DNA of 62,152 nt, taken from NCBI GenBank assembly GCA_902794535.1, contig CADBHQ010000018.1:1-62152 (forward strand). Reading direction: 5' to 3'. The first letter of the stretch is position 1. Each line of letters begins with the position of its first letter. This DNA is from Fibrobacter succinogenes (GTDB lineage: Bacteria; Fibrobacterota; Fibrobacteria; Fibrobacterales; Fibrobacteraceae). Below, piece after piece: positions 30,759 to 39,794 of the stretch. Made by a program: the position numbers and the translations under genes. Below the pieces are notes generated by a model. The model saw only the letters and a program-made list of their open reading frames with translations. It did not search any database and was not told the DNA's origin.

Positions 30759-31754
30759 ATGTTTCCAAACCTAGGCGAATTCAATTTTATTCAGGCCCTT
30801 TTGAAGGGTTCCGCCGACTTTAAAAAAGACCCCCCTGCATCTAGGGGGTGGCTTGGCGTGGGCGACGATTGTGCCCAATTCGACGGCTGGCTCGTGACCA
30901 AGGATTTGTCGGTCGAAAATACGCATTTCAGGCTGGATTGGTCGACGCCGGAACAGGCGGTCGAAAAGCATATCGTTTCGAATGTGTCGGACATTTCTGC
31001 CATGGGCGGTGTCCCGCGTTTTGCGGTTCTCGGGCTTTGCATAAACAAGAATTGGTCTGTAGAAACCCGCAACCGCGTGCAGGCGGCTCTTTCGCAAGGC
31101 TTTGCTAGGCGCGGAATTGCCTTGATTGGCGGCGATACCGTGGTGGGCGATGTAGGCATGTTTTCGACAACGCTCTTGGGGGCGCTCGAAGGTGAAAATT
31201 CGAAACCGCTTTTGCGCTCGGCTGTAAAACCGGGTGATACATTGTATGTGAACGGGACGCTCGGTAAGTCAGATGCGGGCCTTTGGCTGTTGATGAATCA
31301 CCCCGAGGCCAAAGACGAATTCCCGACGCTGGTAGAATACCACCTGTCGCCCAAAATTTGCGAACGGGCGGGGGCGGAACTTTTGCGTTTGGGGGCCTTT
31401 GGGGCGTGTATGGACATTAGCGATGGGCTTTCGTCGGAACTGAACCATTTGGCGCTATCTTCGAACGTGAGCTTGCAAATTGACGAGCAAAAGCTCCCCA
31501 TAGATCCCGAAGTTTTGCGAATGTGCGCAAAATTTGGCCAAAATCCCCTAAATTTTGCATTAAATGGGGGTGAGGAATATCACTTGCTATTTGCAAATTC
31601 GTGCCTAGAAAGTATATTTATTGAAAATACCCAATTAGGCGAGGTGTGTAAAATTGGAAATGCGACGGAAAAGTCCGTTGGTGATCCTGTAAGCATGCTT
31701 TGCAAAAATGGAGAAATTTTGCCCGTTCAACCGCGGGCATGGTCGCATTTATGA
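30759..31754 (+). CDS. thiL: Thiamine-monophosphate kinase
   Basis: 331 aa, PurM-like fold. GVGDDCAQFDGWLVTKDLSV carries the metal/ATP-binding aspartates; then EKHIVSNVSDISAMGGVPRF, LIGGDTVVGD, MDISDGLSSELNHL, and GGEEYHLLFA. It phosphorylates thiamine monophosphate to the diphosphate cofactor. No other thiamine gene is in the window. The start follows TAAATTTG by 4 nt, predicting a leaderless mRNA. Its TGA overlaps the ATG of the PilB/GspE gene (ATGA). Confidence 0.92.
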   Translation: MFPNLGEFNFIQALLKGSADFKKDPPASRGWLGVGDDCAQFDGWLVTKDLSVENTHFRLDWSTPEQAVEKHIVSNVSDISAMGGVPRFAVLGLCINKNWSVETRNRVQAALSQGFARRGIALIGGDTVVGDVGMFSTTLLGALEGENSKPLLRSAVKPGDTLYVNGTLGKSDAGLWLLMNHPEAKDEFPTLVEYHLSPKICERAGAELLRLGAFGACMDISDGLSSELNHLALSSNVSLQIDEQKLPIDPEVLRMCAKFGQNPLNFALNGGEEYHLLFANSCLESIFIENTQLGEVCKIGNATEKSVGDPVSMLCKNGEILPVQPRAWSHL

Positions 31755-33685
31755 TAAACAACAATAAGATGAACTTGGGCCAGTTGCTGCTTCGCCAAGG
31801 TGTATTGGACGAAGACCAGTTAGCCCATGCCATGGCCGAACACAAGCGTACCGGTCTTATGCTCAGTAAGATCTTGGTTCGCTTGGGAATGGTGAGCGAA
31901 GAAACTTTGACGAACATTCTTGGTTCGCAAATGCAATCTTCGACCAAGATGCGTATCGGTGAAATGCTCCTTGCTCAGGGCTATATTACCCAAGAGCAGT
32001 TGGACAAGGCACTTGAGACGCAAAAGACCTCGGGCAAGCGCCTGGGTCGTACCTTGGTGGACTTGGGCTACATGCCCGAAGAACGCCTTATTGAAATTCT
32101 TTCGAGGCAGTTCGAAGTTCCGTACGTGAAGCTCGATAACTTCAATATCGACCCGAACGCCTATACCTATTTGCCCGAAGACATGTGTAAGCAGTACAGG
32201 GTGGTTCCCCTGTTCGTGCAGAAGGGCGAAGACGAACGCCATCAAGTGCGTTCCGTGATGACCATTGCAATGACCGACCCGACCAACATGCGCACGATCA
32301 GCATCGTGAAGTTCAAGGTGCGTATGGATGTGGACGTGGTCATGGCCTCTGACGCCGATGTGGCGAAGGCTATTGAACGCGTGTTTGCGGGTCATGGTCC
32401 TACCGAAGAATCCTTGGCCGAACTTATCAGTGAATCTAAGGACGGTGAAGAACTTGAAACCGTGGAACGCGGTCAGGGCGGTAACGACGAACCTGAACTT
32501 TCCGACGAAGAAGGTCGCCAGGTGGTGAAAATCGTGACCACGCTGATTCACGAAGCCATTGCCCGTAAGGCGTCTGATATTCACCTTGAACCGCAGGAAA
32601 CCTTCCTGAAGCTGCGTTACCGTATTGACGGTGACCTGCAGGTGATGTCCCCGATTCCGGCACGTTTGATGCCGCAGATTCTTTCGCGTATTAAGCTCCT
32701 TTCTAAGATGGATATTGCCGAAAAACGTAAACCGTTGGACGGCCGCTTTACTGTGCGTTACAAGGGTTCCGAAGTTGACCTTCGTGTGAGCTCGTTCCCG
32801 ATTTCGCTCCGTAAGCGTGGTGTTTGCGAAAAGATCGTTATGCGTATCTTGAACCCGAACTCCGGTCAGTTCCCGCTGAAGGATATGGGTTTCGACCCGC
32901 GCGTGCTCAAGCAGTTTATTGATGCAATTAATGCTCCTAACGGTATTGTGCTGGTGACCGGTCCTACCGGTTCCGGTAAGTCTACCACGCTTTATGCTTC
33001 TATTCGTGAAATTTTGGATTCCACCATCAACATCTCTACGATGGAAGACCCGGTGGAATTGAATATTGATGGTGTGAACCAAGGACAAATTAACAATGCC
33101 GCAGGCTTTACCTTTGCGGCGGGCATTCGCGCCCTGTTGCGTCAGGACCCGGATGTGATTATGATCGGTGAAATGCGTGACCAAGAAACTTCGTCCATGG
33201 CTATCGAAGCTGCATTGACGGGTCACTTGGTCTTCAGTACGCTCCATACCAACGACGCCGCCGGTGCATTCCCGCGTTTGCTCGAAATGGGTCTGGAACC
33301 GTTCCTTGTGTCTACCGCTATCAAGGGCGTGCTTGCACAGCGTCTTGTGCGCCGCATCTGTAAGTACTGTAAGGAACCTGTCGAAATTTCTCAGGAAATG
33401 CGCGACGAATTCCACTTGACCCCCGACATGCAGTTCTATCATGGAAAGGGTTGCGAAAAGTGCGATGGTTCGGGCTACAAGGGCCGTTGCGGTATTTACG
33501 AATTCCTGGTGCCGAACGAAACCGTGCGTAACCTGATTATCAAGCGTTCTTCGGGCGACGTGATTAAGCGTGCTGCCATGCAGGAATGCGGTATGATTAC
33601 GCTGCGTATGGATGGTATCCAGAAGGCTCTCGACGGACACACGACTCTCGAACAGGCCATCGGCGCATCTACGTCGGATGACTAG
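31751..33685 (+). CDS. GspE/PilB-type secretion/pilus assembly ATPase
   Basis: 644 aa from ATG 31751 (overlaps the thiL stop). Two MshEN/T2SSE N-terminal domains (MNLGQLLLRQGVLDEDQLAH; MRIGEMLLAQGYITQEQLDK; FEVPYVKLDNFNIDPNAYTY), then the RecA-like motor: Walker A GPTGSGKSTT, Asp box TMEDPVE, Walker B VIMIGEMRDQET, His box STLHTND, and a zinc-type tetracysteine CKYC...CEKC. It drives pilin polymerisation or type II secretion. pilM/pilN-like genes lie 4-6 kb downstream, so PilB of a type IV pilus is the favoured reading. Confidence 0.9.
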   Translation: MINNNKMNLGQLLLRQGVLDEDQLAHAMAEHKRTGLMLSKILVRLGMVSEETLTNILGSQMQSSTKMRIGEMLLAQGYITQEQLDKALETQKTSGKRLGRTLVDLGYMPEERLIEILSRQFEVPYVKLDNFNIDPNAYTYLPEDMCKQYRVVPLFVQKGEDERHQVRSVMTIAMTDPTNMRTISIVKFKVRMDVDVVMASDADVAKAIERVFAGHGPTEESLAELISESKDGEELETVERGQGGNDEPELSDEEGRQVVKIVTTLIHEAIARKASDIHLEPQETFLKLRYRIDGDLQVMSPIPARLMPQILSRIKLLSKMDIAEKRKPLDGRFTVRYKGSEVDLRVSSFPISLRKRGVCEKIVMRILNPNSGQFPLKDMGFDPRVLKQFIDAINAPNGIVLVTGPTGSGKSTTLYASIREILDSTINISTMEDPVELNIDGVNQGQINNAAGFTFAAGIRALLRQDPDVIMIGEMRDQETSSMAIEAALTGHLVFSTLHTNDAAGAFPRLLEMGLEPFLVSTAIKGVLAQRLVRRICKYCKEPVEISQEMRDEFHLTPDMQFYHGKGCEKCDGSGYKGRCGIYEFLVPNETVRNLIIKRSSGDVIKRAAMQECGMITLRMDGIQKALDGHTTLEQAIGASTSDD

Positions 33686-33704
33686 TTTGAATCGCTTTTA
33701 AATA

Positions 33705-33742
33705 AAAAAGAAAGATGCTCGGTAAGGGCGTCTTTCTTTTTT
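33705..33742 (+). terminator. Terminator after the PilB/GspE gene
   Basis: AAAAAAGAAAGATGC and GCGTCTTTCTTTTTTT form a long A-T rich stem around TCGGTAAGG. Confidence 0.7.
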
Positions 33743-33745
33743 TAC

Positions 33746-33753
33746 TACATTGC
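33746..33753 (+). promoter_or_regulatory. TACATTGC promoter-like box of the UvrD/PcrA gene
   Basis: 6 of 8 to TAnnTTTG, directly after the terminator and 27 nt before the ATG. Confidence 0.3.
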
Positions 33754-33780
33754 ACATTTGTGTAGAATTTGGAGTATTTG

Positions 33781-36279
33781 ATGGCCAACATTGTTGATGG
33801 AAGTGTTTTAGATAGAGAATTGAATCCGGAGCAGGCAGCTGCGGCTAAAAAGATTGACGGCCCGATGCTGATTTTGGCAGGTGCTGGTTCGGGAAAGACG
33901 CGTTGCATTACCTATAAGATTGCTCACCTTGTTTCGCAGTATAACGTAGAGCCGGACCGCATTCTGGCGGTGACTTTTACGAACAAGGCTGCTCGCGAAA
34001 TGAAGTCGCGTATTCAGAAGTTGCTCGATTGCAACATGAATTTTGCCTGGATGGGAACGTTTCATTCCGTGTGCTTGCGCCTTTTGAAACTTTGTCTTTC
34101 TAAGCAATCTGTGCTTGACGCCTTGGGCGGCAAGTGGTACGACGGCAACTTCTCGATTTACGATGATGACGACCAGAAAAGGCTCCTGAAAGAAATCATG
34201 AAGGAGCAATTGGGCGATAATTTTGAACCGTCCGAAGTCAAGAAATTGCATGGCGCCATTTCAAAATACAAGAATACGATTCTGTATCGAGGTAAGGTTA
34301 CTCAGTTGCAGACTCCCGATGTGGCACAGGAATTGGCAAACTTTCCGGACGAAGTCCTTCGTGCAAAGATGTATGCCGAATATCAGAAGCGCCTCAAGGA
34401 ATCCAACGCGATGGACTTTGATGACCTGTTGTTCAACACGGTCTATATGCTGCAGAAGTTGCCGACGCTTGTGGAACAACTGAAAGCACGTTTTCGCTAT
34501 GTGGTGGTGGACGAATACCAAGATACGAACGACGTTCAGTACGAACTCTTGAAGTTGCTCATTAACGATAATAAGAACGTGACGGTGGTGGGTGATGACG
34601 ACCAGAGTATTTACGGCTGGCGTGGTGCAAACATCAAGATTATCCGTAACTTCCACCGCGACTTTGCTCCGGTCACGATTGTCAAACTTGAACGCAACTA
34701 CCGCTCGACGGCAAACATTGTGAAGGGTGCAGGCTCCGTGATTGCGCACAACATCCGTCCGCAAGAAATGCAGAAAAATGTATTCTCCAAGGAAGATGCG
34801 GGTGAACTCATTCACGTGCGCCACTTTATGGATGACCGTTCCGAAGCCTCGGCGATTGCAGATGTGATTGCAAAAGCGGGTGAAGATTTCTACGCCAAGA
34901 CGGCTGTATTCTACCGCACGAACGCGCAGTCCCGCGCCTTGGAAAAGGCGCTGAATGACCGCCGTATACCGTCGGTCATTTTTGGCGGCATGCGATTCTG
35001 GGACCGCAAAGAAATCAAGGATGTGCTCGCATACTTGCGCCTGCTGGCTAACGAAAAAGACGATGCCGCCTACCTGCGCGTCATCAACACGCCGCCTCGC
35101 GCCATCGGCAAGACGACTGTCGAAAACATTCTCGAACGAGAACGCAATGGCGAAGGCTCCTTCTGGGATAACTTGCTTGCCGAAGTCAACAGCGGAAGTC
35201 GCTCGGCCATCAAGCTCAAGGGCTTTACGGACTTGGTGCAGAGCTGGAAGGCTTTGCTTGCTGCAGGCGAAACTCCGCTTCCGATTTTGGCAGAAAAGAT
35301 TATTACCGATGTGGGCTACAAGGAATTCTTGCGTAAAGAAGACGAACTCACTGCGGACGAACGCATCGGTAACTTGGACGAAATGGTGAACGCCATCCGC
35401 GAATTCGACGAAGAACATCCGGGCGCAACGCTCGATGCGTTCTTGCAGGATATTTCGCTTTTGACCGATGCCGACAAGAAGGTGGACAATTCCAAGGGCC
35501 AGGTGACGCTCATGACGATTCACATGGCGAAGGGCTTGGAATTCAATACCGTACACATCGCAGGCTGCGATGAAGAAATCTTCCCGTTGATTCGTGCATC
35601 GGCCGCTATGTCTGGCGCCGAGATGAACGAACAGATGGAAGAAGAACGCCGCTTGTTCTATGTGGGCTGTACCCGCGCCGAAAAGAAGTTGTACTTGTAC
35701 CATGCGGAACGCCGCTTCTTCCAAGGAAACATTCGCCCGTTTGCGCCGTCTCGCTTCCTGAAGGAATTGGACCCGTCGGTAGTCGACTTTACGCCTTGCA
35801 CTGATTTCGGCTTTGGCGGTGGCGACTTCAATCAGGATTTTTCGGGCTCGCAATTCTCGCGCCCGCCGCGTCCGAACATTCCGCCTTCATATCCGCGTAG
35901 AACGTCCGGAAGCTATGGCGGTGGCTACGGTGGCAGTTCGTCTCGCCCGAGCAACTTTGGCTCTTACGGTTATAACCGTCCCTCGGCGATTCCGAATTCC
36001 GTCAAGAAAAATGACAAACACATCGTCTACCGCAATCCGGTGAAGGTCGCAGCCCCAGTCAAGCCGGCGGAACCTTCGGGCCCGCGCGTGGTCTACGACG
36101 AATACAGCGAGAATCCGTACCATCCGGGCGTACGCGTGCGCCATATGAAATATGGTGTGGGCACGATTGTCAAGTGCTACGGTTCTGGCGACAATGCCCG
36201 TGTGGACGTGCGTTTCGGTAGCGATCCGACGGTTCGTACCATTATCTTGAAGTATGCCGCACTCCAAATCGTGGGCTAA
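33781..36279 (+). CDS. UvrD/PcrA-family superfamily 1 DNA helicase
   Basis: 832 aa. LNPEQAAAAKKIDGPMLILA and AGAGSGKTR (Walker A), VVVDEYQDTNDVQY (motif II), GDDDQSIYGWRGA (motif III), LERNYRS (motif IV), TIHMAKGLEFNTVH (motif V), and FYVGCTRAEKKLYLYHA (motif VI). It unwinds DNA 3'-5' in repair and replication restart. A Gly/Ser/Arg-rich linker (about 690-765) leads to a C-terminal Tudor-like domain (HPGVRVRHMKYGVGTIVKCY) as in PcrA, which contacts RNA polymerase. ATG 33781 is chosen over the TTG at 33769 because GGAG is 6 nt upstream. Confidence 0.92.
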   Translation: MANIVDGSVLDRELNPEQAAAAKKIDGPMLILAGAGSGKTRCITYKIAHLVSQYNVEPDRILAVTFTNKAAREMKSRIQKLLDCNMNFAWMGTFHSVCLRLLKLCLSKQSVLDALGGKWYDGNFSIYDDDDQKRLLKEIMKEQLGDNFEPSEVKKLHGAISKYKNTILYRGKVTQLQTPDVAQELANFPDEVLRAKMYAEYQKRLKESNAMDFDDLLFNTVYMLQKLPTLVEQLKARFRYVVVDEYQDTNDVQYELLKLLINDNKNVTVVGDDDQSIYGWRGANIKIIRNFHRDFAPVTIVKLERNYRSTANIVKGAGSVIAHNIRPQEMQKNVFSKEDAGELIHVRHFMDDRSEASAIADVIAKAGEDFYAKTAVFYRTNAQSRALEKALNDRRIPSVIFGGMRFWDRKEIKDVLAYLRLLANEKDDAAYLRVINTPPRAIGKTTVENILERERNGEGSFWDNLLAEVNSGSRSAIKLKGFTDLVQSWKALLAAGETPLPILAEKIITDVGYKEFLRKEDELTADERIGNLDEMVNAIREFDEEHPGATLDAFLQDISLLTDADKKVDNSKGQVTLMTIHMAKGLEFNTVHIAGCDEEIFPLIRASAAMSGAEMNEQMEEERRLFYVGCTRAEKKLYLYHAERRFFQGNIRPFAPSRFLKELDPSVVDFTPCTDFGFGGGDFNQDFSGSQFSRPPRPNIPPSYPRRTSGSYGGGYGGSSSRPSNFGSYGYNRPSAIPNSVKKNDKHIVYRNPVKVAAPVKPAEPSGPRVVYDEYSENPYHPGVRVRHMKYGVGTIVKCYGSGDNARVDVRFGSDPTVRTIILKYAALQIVG

Positions 36280-36284
36280 TTTGC

Positions 36285-36292
36285 TATATTGC
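36285..36292 (+). promoter_or_regulatory. TATATTGC promoter-like box of gatC
   Basis: 6 of 8 to TAnnTTTG; starts 6 nt after the helicase stop and 30 nt before the gatC ATG. Confidence 0.35.
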
Positions 36293-36314
36293 GTTCTGTA
36301 AGAAAAGAGGTTTT

Positions 36315-36602
36315 ATGCTCGAACGTGAAGAAGTTTTGAAACTCGCGAAGCTTTCTAGGCTCGAAGTTGCCGAAGAAGATATCGAATCTGTGAAGGGTCA
36401 CTTGGACAAGATGTTGAACCATCTCGAAGCCCTCAAGGCCCTGAACCTTTCCGATGTGGAACCGATGACCGCTGTCGAAAACGGCGCCACGATTCTCCGC
36501 GAAGATGTGCCCGTGCAGGGTTTCTCGCTCGAAAAGGCCTTCATGAATGCTCCGGCAGTGGAAAACGACCACTTCGCCATTCCGAAGGTGATCGGCGGTT
36601 AA
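36315..36602 (+). CDS. gatC: Asp/Glu-tRNA amidotransferase subunit C
   Basis: 95 aa. VLKLAKLSRLEVAEEDIES, LDKMLNHLEALKALNLSDVE, PMTAVENGATILREDVP, and a C-terminal IPKVIGG match GatC, the small subunit that stabilises GatA in the GatCAB transamidosome. gatA and gatB are not adjacent in this window. GAGG precedes the ATG. kdsB begins 30 nt on, likely the same transcript. Confidence 0.92.
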   Translation: MLEREEVLKLAKLSRLEVAEEDIESVKGHLDKMLNHLEALKALNLSDVEPMTAVENGATILREDVPVQGFSLEKAFMNAPAVENDHFAIPKVIGG

Positions 36603-36632
36603 TTCGTAACCTGCTTTGGGGTGTGGAATTTT

Positions 36633-37346
36633 ATGGCTGTGCATTGCATAGTTCCTGCCCGCATGGGCTCAAGCCGCTTTCCGGGGAAGCCCCTGGTAAA
36701 AATTTTTGGTAAAGACAACATTGGCAAGCCGATGATTGTGCGTACCCTGGAAAGGGCGCAACTTGCCGAATGTTTTGACCGCATTGTGTGTGCGACCGAT
36801 TCCGAAGAAATTGCAGATGTCGTATCGCGTGCGGGATTTGAATTTATCTTGACGGGCCCTGCTGCCACAGGTTCTGACCGCGTTGCCTTTGCGGCTCGCG
36901 CTCTCGATTTGGACTTGGTGGTGAACTTGCAGGGCGACGAACCGTTGGTAGAACCTTCTGTGTTGTGCGATGTGGCGGCAACGCTTGAAAAGCACCCGGA
37001 CGAATGGGTGACGGTCGCATGCCCCTTGAACCCGGCAGAGGCGGGTCTTAAGACGGTGGTCAAGGTATTGGTGAAAGACGATTACGCGGTGGACTTTAGC
37101 CGGTCGGTAGCGAATGAGGACGCTGCCCGCTGGTTCCAGCACCAGGGAATCTACGCTTATTCCAGGGTGTGCCGCGACGAGTTTTCGTCTTTGCCACAGA
37201 CAGAAGCGGAGCGAGAACGCTCGCTGGAACAGTTGCGCATTTTGGGCAAGCGCCCGATTCGCATTGTCCAGAGCAAGTATCCTTCGATTTCGGTCGATGT
37301 CCCTTCAGACGTGAATGCTGTGGAGGACACTCTTAAAAATCACTAA
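36633..37346 (+). CDS. kdsB: 3-deoxy-manno-octulosonate cytidylyltransferase
   Basis: 237 aa. HCIVPARMGSSRFPGKPLVK (nucleotide binding), FDRIVCATDSEEIADV, NLQGDEPLVEP, WFQHQGIYAYSR, and EQLRILGKRPIRIV. It activates Kdo with CTP for lipopolysaccharide inner core, consistent with an outer membrane. ATG 36633 fits the family N-terminus; GTG 36621 is in frame but adds four atypical residues. Confidence 0.93.
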   Translation: MAVHCIVPARMGSSRFPGKPLVKIFGKDNIGKPMIVRTLERAQLAECFDRIVCATDSEEIADVVSRAGFEFILTGPAATGSDRVAFAARALDLDLVVNLQGDEPLVEPSVLCDVAATLEKHPDEWVTVACPLNPAEAGLKTVVKVLVKDDYAVDFSRSVANEDAARWFQHQGIYAYSRVCRDEFSSLPQTEAERERSLEQLRILGKRPIRIVQSKYPSISVDVPSDVNAVEDTLKNH

Positions 37347-37376
37347 GGTCGAGGGTAACCAACGGAGGTTATCCTT

Positions 37377-37826
37377 ATGAATGCACCAGAAAAAAACGTT
37401 GTCCGATTGGCGCTCTGCCTTTTGGTCATTGGAATCATTGTCCGAGTTCTCCCGTGGGGACTCCCATCTATCGAAACATTCGAGGTGGGCGAGTCGTTCA
37501 TTGTAGGGAACGATACTCCCTTAACTGTTGCTCGGGACTCCATTGCCTCGAATGATAGTTTGGTGTCGAAATTTGACAATAATTTTGAAAGCAAACCGAA
37601 AAAGGAGCGAAAATCGGTCAAAAAAGTGACCCTTCCGGTACACATTAATTCGGCATCGATCGATGAACTTTGTGCCCTAAATGGGGTCGGTCCGAAGCTC
37701 GCCGAGAAGATTTTGGAGGCAAAAAACGCCTTTGGACCCTTCAAAACGGGCGAAGATTTACAAAAAGTGCCCGGAATCGGCAAGAAAAAATTGGAAAAGC
37801 TTCTTCCTGGGGTAATTTTTGATTAG
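37377..37826 (+). CDS. ComEA-like helix-hairpin-helix protein
   Basis: 149 aa. An N-terminal hydrophobic anchor (VVRLALCLLVIGIIVRVLPW), a charged linker, then a C-terminal double helix-hairpin-helix: HINSASIDELCALNGVGPKL, AEKILEAKNAFGPFKTGEDL, QKVPGIGKKKLEKLLPG. ComEA-type proteins bind DNA in the periplasm during natural transformation. pilM/pilN-like genes follow directly and a PilB-type ATPase lies upstream, so a competence pilus is a reasonable hypothesis. GGAGG precedes the ATG. Confidence 0.8.
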   Translation: MNAPEKNVVRLALCLLVIGIIVRVLPWGLPSIETFEVGESFIVGNDTPLTVARDSIASNDSLVSKFDNNFESKPKKERKSVKKVTLPVHINSASIDELCALNGVGPKLAEKILEAKNAFGPFKTGEDLQKVPGIGKKKLEKLLPGVIFD

Positions 37827-37863
37827 TTTTAGAGTGTAGTTTTTTTCATAAGTCGTTGATAAT

Positions 37864-38778
37864 ATGAGTGATACGAAGATTTACATGGGTATAGAAGCGG
37901 GGGACGCTTCTCTGAAAGTCGCCCTTTTGGACGCGACTGAACGCCGTGTTTTGAAGACGGCTGTCCTCGAAACAGAAACCGCCCCTCTAGACGATGTCTA
38001 TGCTTTTGAAACAGCCCTCCAGGGTTGGATGGATTTCAACCAGATTGAATCCGTCGAGGCCATTTCGGTGGCTATTCCGGCATTCAGGTCGATTATTCGC
38101 CAGATCTTTGTTCCGGCAGAAGCGGCCAAGAACATCGATGATTATGTCAAGTGGTATGTATCGCTGATTACCAACGCCGACGCCAGTGCGTATATAATTG
38201 ATTACAAAATCATGAGCGGTGACCCGGACCTCGGCTACACGATTATGCTGATTGCCGTGCGTGAACAGTGGGTCGATAATTTACGTAAAGGCTTCCGTAG
38301 CAAGGCTTTAGCACCTAAGGCCATGGATGTGGATGTGCTTTCGCTCATGAACTTGATGGACTATGCCGAAAAGGTGTCCGAACTGACATGCATAGTCAAG
38401 GCTGACTATGCCGGTGTGACGCTCCTTTGGCTCACCAAGGATAACCTGCATGCGCTCCGCTGCGTGTCGACTCTTCCGTTGGTTAACAAGACCAAGGAAG
38501 AAGCTTACCAGATTTTGGCAGACGGCATTGCCGAACAGATCAAGGTCGCTCACGATGAAAACGCATCGGTCTTGACCAAGACGATTCGCCTGTGCGGTGA
38601 AATGGCTGCCGATATGCCTTTTGTGGAAGGCCTTCGTGCCAAGTTGCCCGATTGCCAGCTGCAATTGATGGATTCTTTCTCTAACTTGAGGCTCCCGACC
38701 GAAGAAGCTGATGCTGAGGCTGTGCTTTCTTGCGCAGGTGCTATCGGCGCTGCCTTGAATGTGATGGAGGGTGTATGA
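37864..38778 (+). CDS. PilM-like type IV pilus assembly protein
   Basis: 304 aa, actin-like ATPase fold. An early MGIEAGDASLKVALLD phosphate-1 loop, AISVAIPAFRSIIRQIF, then YIIDYKI..., VREQWVDNLRKGF, KAMDVDVLSLMNLMDYAEK, and late SCAGAIGAALNVM. Family knowledge: PilM is a cytoplasmic platform that binds the N-terminus of PilN. The next gene is a PilN-like membrane protein whose ATG overlaps this stop. Sequence is divergent from proteobacterial PilM, so GspL-like is an alternative. Confidence 0.7.
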   Translation: MSDTKIYMGIEAGDASLKVALLDATERRVLKTAVLETETAPLDDVYAFETALQGWMDFNQIESVEAISVAIPAFRSIIRQIFVPAEAAKNIDDYVKWYVSLITNADASAYIIDYKIMSGDPDLGYTIMLIAVREQWVDNLRKGFRSKALAPKAMDVDVLSLMNLMDYAEKVSELTCIVKADYAGVTLLWLTKDNLHALRCVSTLPLVNKTKEEAYQILADGIAEQIKVAHDENASVLTKTIRLCGEMAADMPFVEGLRAKLPDCQLQLMDSFSNLRLPTEEADAEAVLSCAGAIGAALNVMEGV

Positions 38779-39788
38779 TTCACTTGAACTTGATTGACGC
38801 GGCTGAACGCCTGGTCGAGTCCGAAACTGTGGCTCCGGTGCATGTCACCAACGTTAAGGATCTGCAGAATAAGTCTCGCAAGAAGGTCTTGACGGTTCTT
38901 GTTGCCGCCTTGTTTGTGTTTGCAGCCTTTAGCTGCTTCTTGAGCGTCGCTGGCGTTCCCAAGCAGTTGCATGGCTTGCTGCCGACACCGTATTTGGATT
39001 TGATTGGAGCCGAAGACCCGACTCGTTCGGCTCTTGCAATCGGTATTGGACAAAAGACCTCCGCCGGTGGTTCGCTCGAAGCGGAAGCCGCTGCAGCTAG
39101 TGCAATGATTCGTAAACGTGAAAACGTAACGGTCAAGCAGGTCGTTGGCGAAATCAACCCGCAGGCCTTGTTCAACAACAAGCGCAACGATTACAACAGC
39201 TACTTGCCGCTCGAAAAGCTTTCTTACCAGAAGGCTTCTGTCGGCCAGTTCCTTGCCTTCTTGAATACGGCAACGCCCGACGACGTTGGCTTCTCTGACT
39301 GTATTTATCAGGCTCCGAACTTCTTCTACGTTCGCGGTGTCGCTGCCAATCCGGCTTCTCAGAAGGCTTTCCTTGATCGTATTCGCGCAGTTAGCTCTGA
39401 CTTTAGAACTCCGCCGCTGCCCGAAAACGCTCCGGCCACCGACATTACCGCCTTCGGTATGTACAACGTGAGCAACGTGAACTTGGGTTCCGTTTCTTCG
39501 TTTGTTCCTACTGCCGAAGCCAACAACGAAATCAAGTCTATGAAGGCTCTGGCCACGAACCAGAAGGTTCAGCTTGCTGGGCTGGATAAGCCGCTGATTG
39601 AAGAATTCGGTGTGTACAAGCGTTACACGATCAAGGCTACGACAACGGCTGACTTTGCCGAATTGAACGGCTTTATCACCGCGTTTGTGAACTCACCGTC
39701 TCGTATCGGTATTCGCAATATCGAAATGAAACTCGCCAAGAAGGATATGTTCACGACAATCCTTTTTGAAATGTTTGTGATAAAGTAA
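38775..39788 (+). CDS. PilN-like inner-membrane protein
   Basis: 337 aa from ATG 38775 (GGAGGG upstream, ATGA overlap with the previous stop). A short cytoplasmic start MIHLNLIDAAERLVESE, one membrane helix (VLTVLVAALFVFAAFSCFLS, about 40-60), and a periplasmic part with two ferredoxin-like stretches ending LAKKDMFTTILFEMFVIK. The cytoplasmic tail resembles the PilN INLLP-type segment only loosely. The longer periplasmic region may combine PilN and PilO roles, since no separate pilO is seen. Confidence 0.6.
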   Translation: MIHLNLIDAAERLVESETVAPVHVTNVKDLQNKSRKKVLTVLVAALFVFAAFSCFLSVAGVPKQLHGLLPTPYLDLIGAEDPTRSALAIGIGQKTSAGGSLEAEAAAASAMIRKRENVTVKQVVGEINPQALFNNKRNDYNSYLPLEKLSYQKASVGQFLAFLNTATPDDVGFSDCIYQAPNFFYVRGVAANPASQKAFLDRIRAVSSDFRTPPLPENAPATDITAFGMYNVSNVNLGSVSSFVPTAEANNEIKSMKALATNQKVQLAGLDKPLIEEFGVYKRYTIKATTTADFAELNGFITAFVNSPSRIGIRNIEMKLAKKDMFTTILFEMFVIK

Positions 39789-39794
39789 TCATCA

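Noticed and set aside
31820..33640. 606-codon open frame on the minus strand
   Set aside because: It is antisense to the PilB/GspE ATPase, which has all its motifs. The His/Arg-rich product is typical of a shadow frame.
34261..35853. 530-codon open frame on the minus strand
   Set aside because: Antisense to the UvrD/PcrA helicase; shadow of biased codons.
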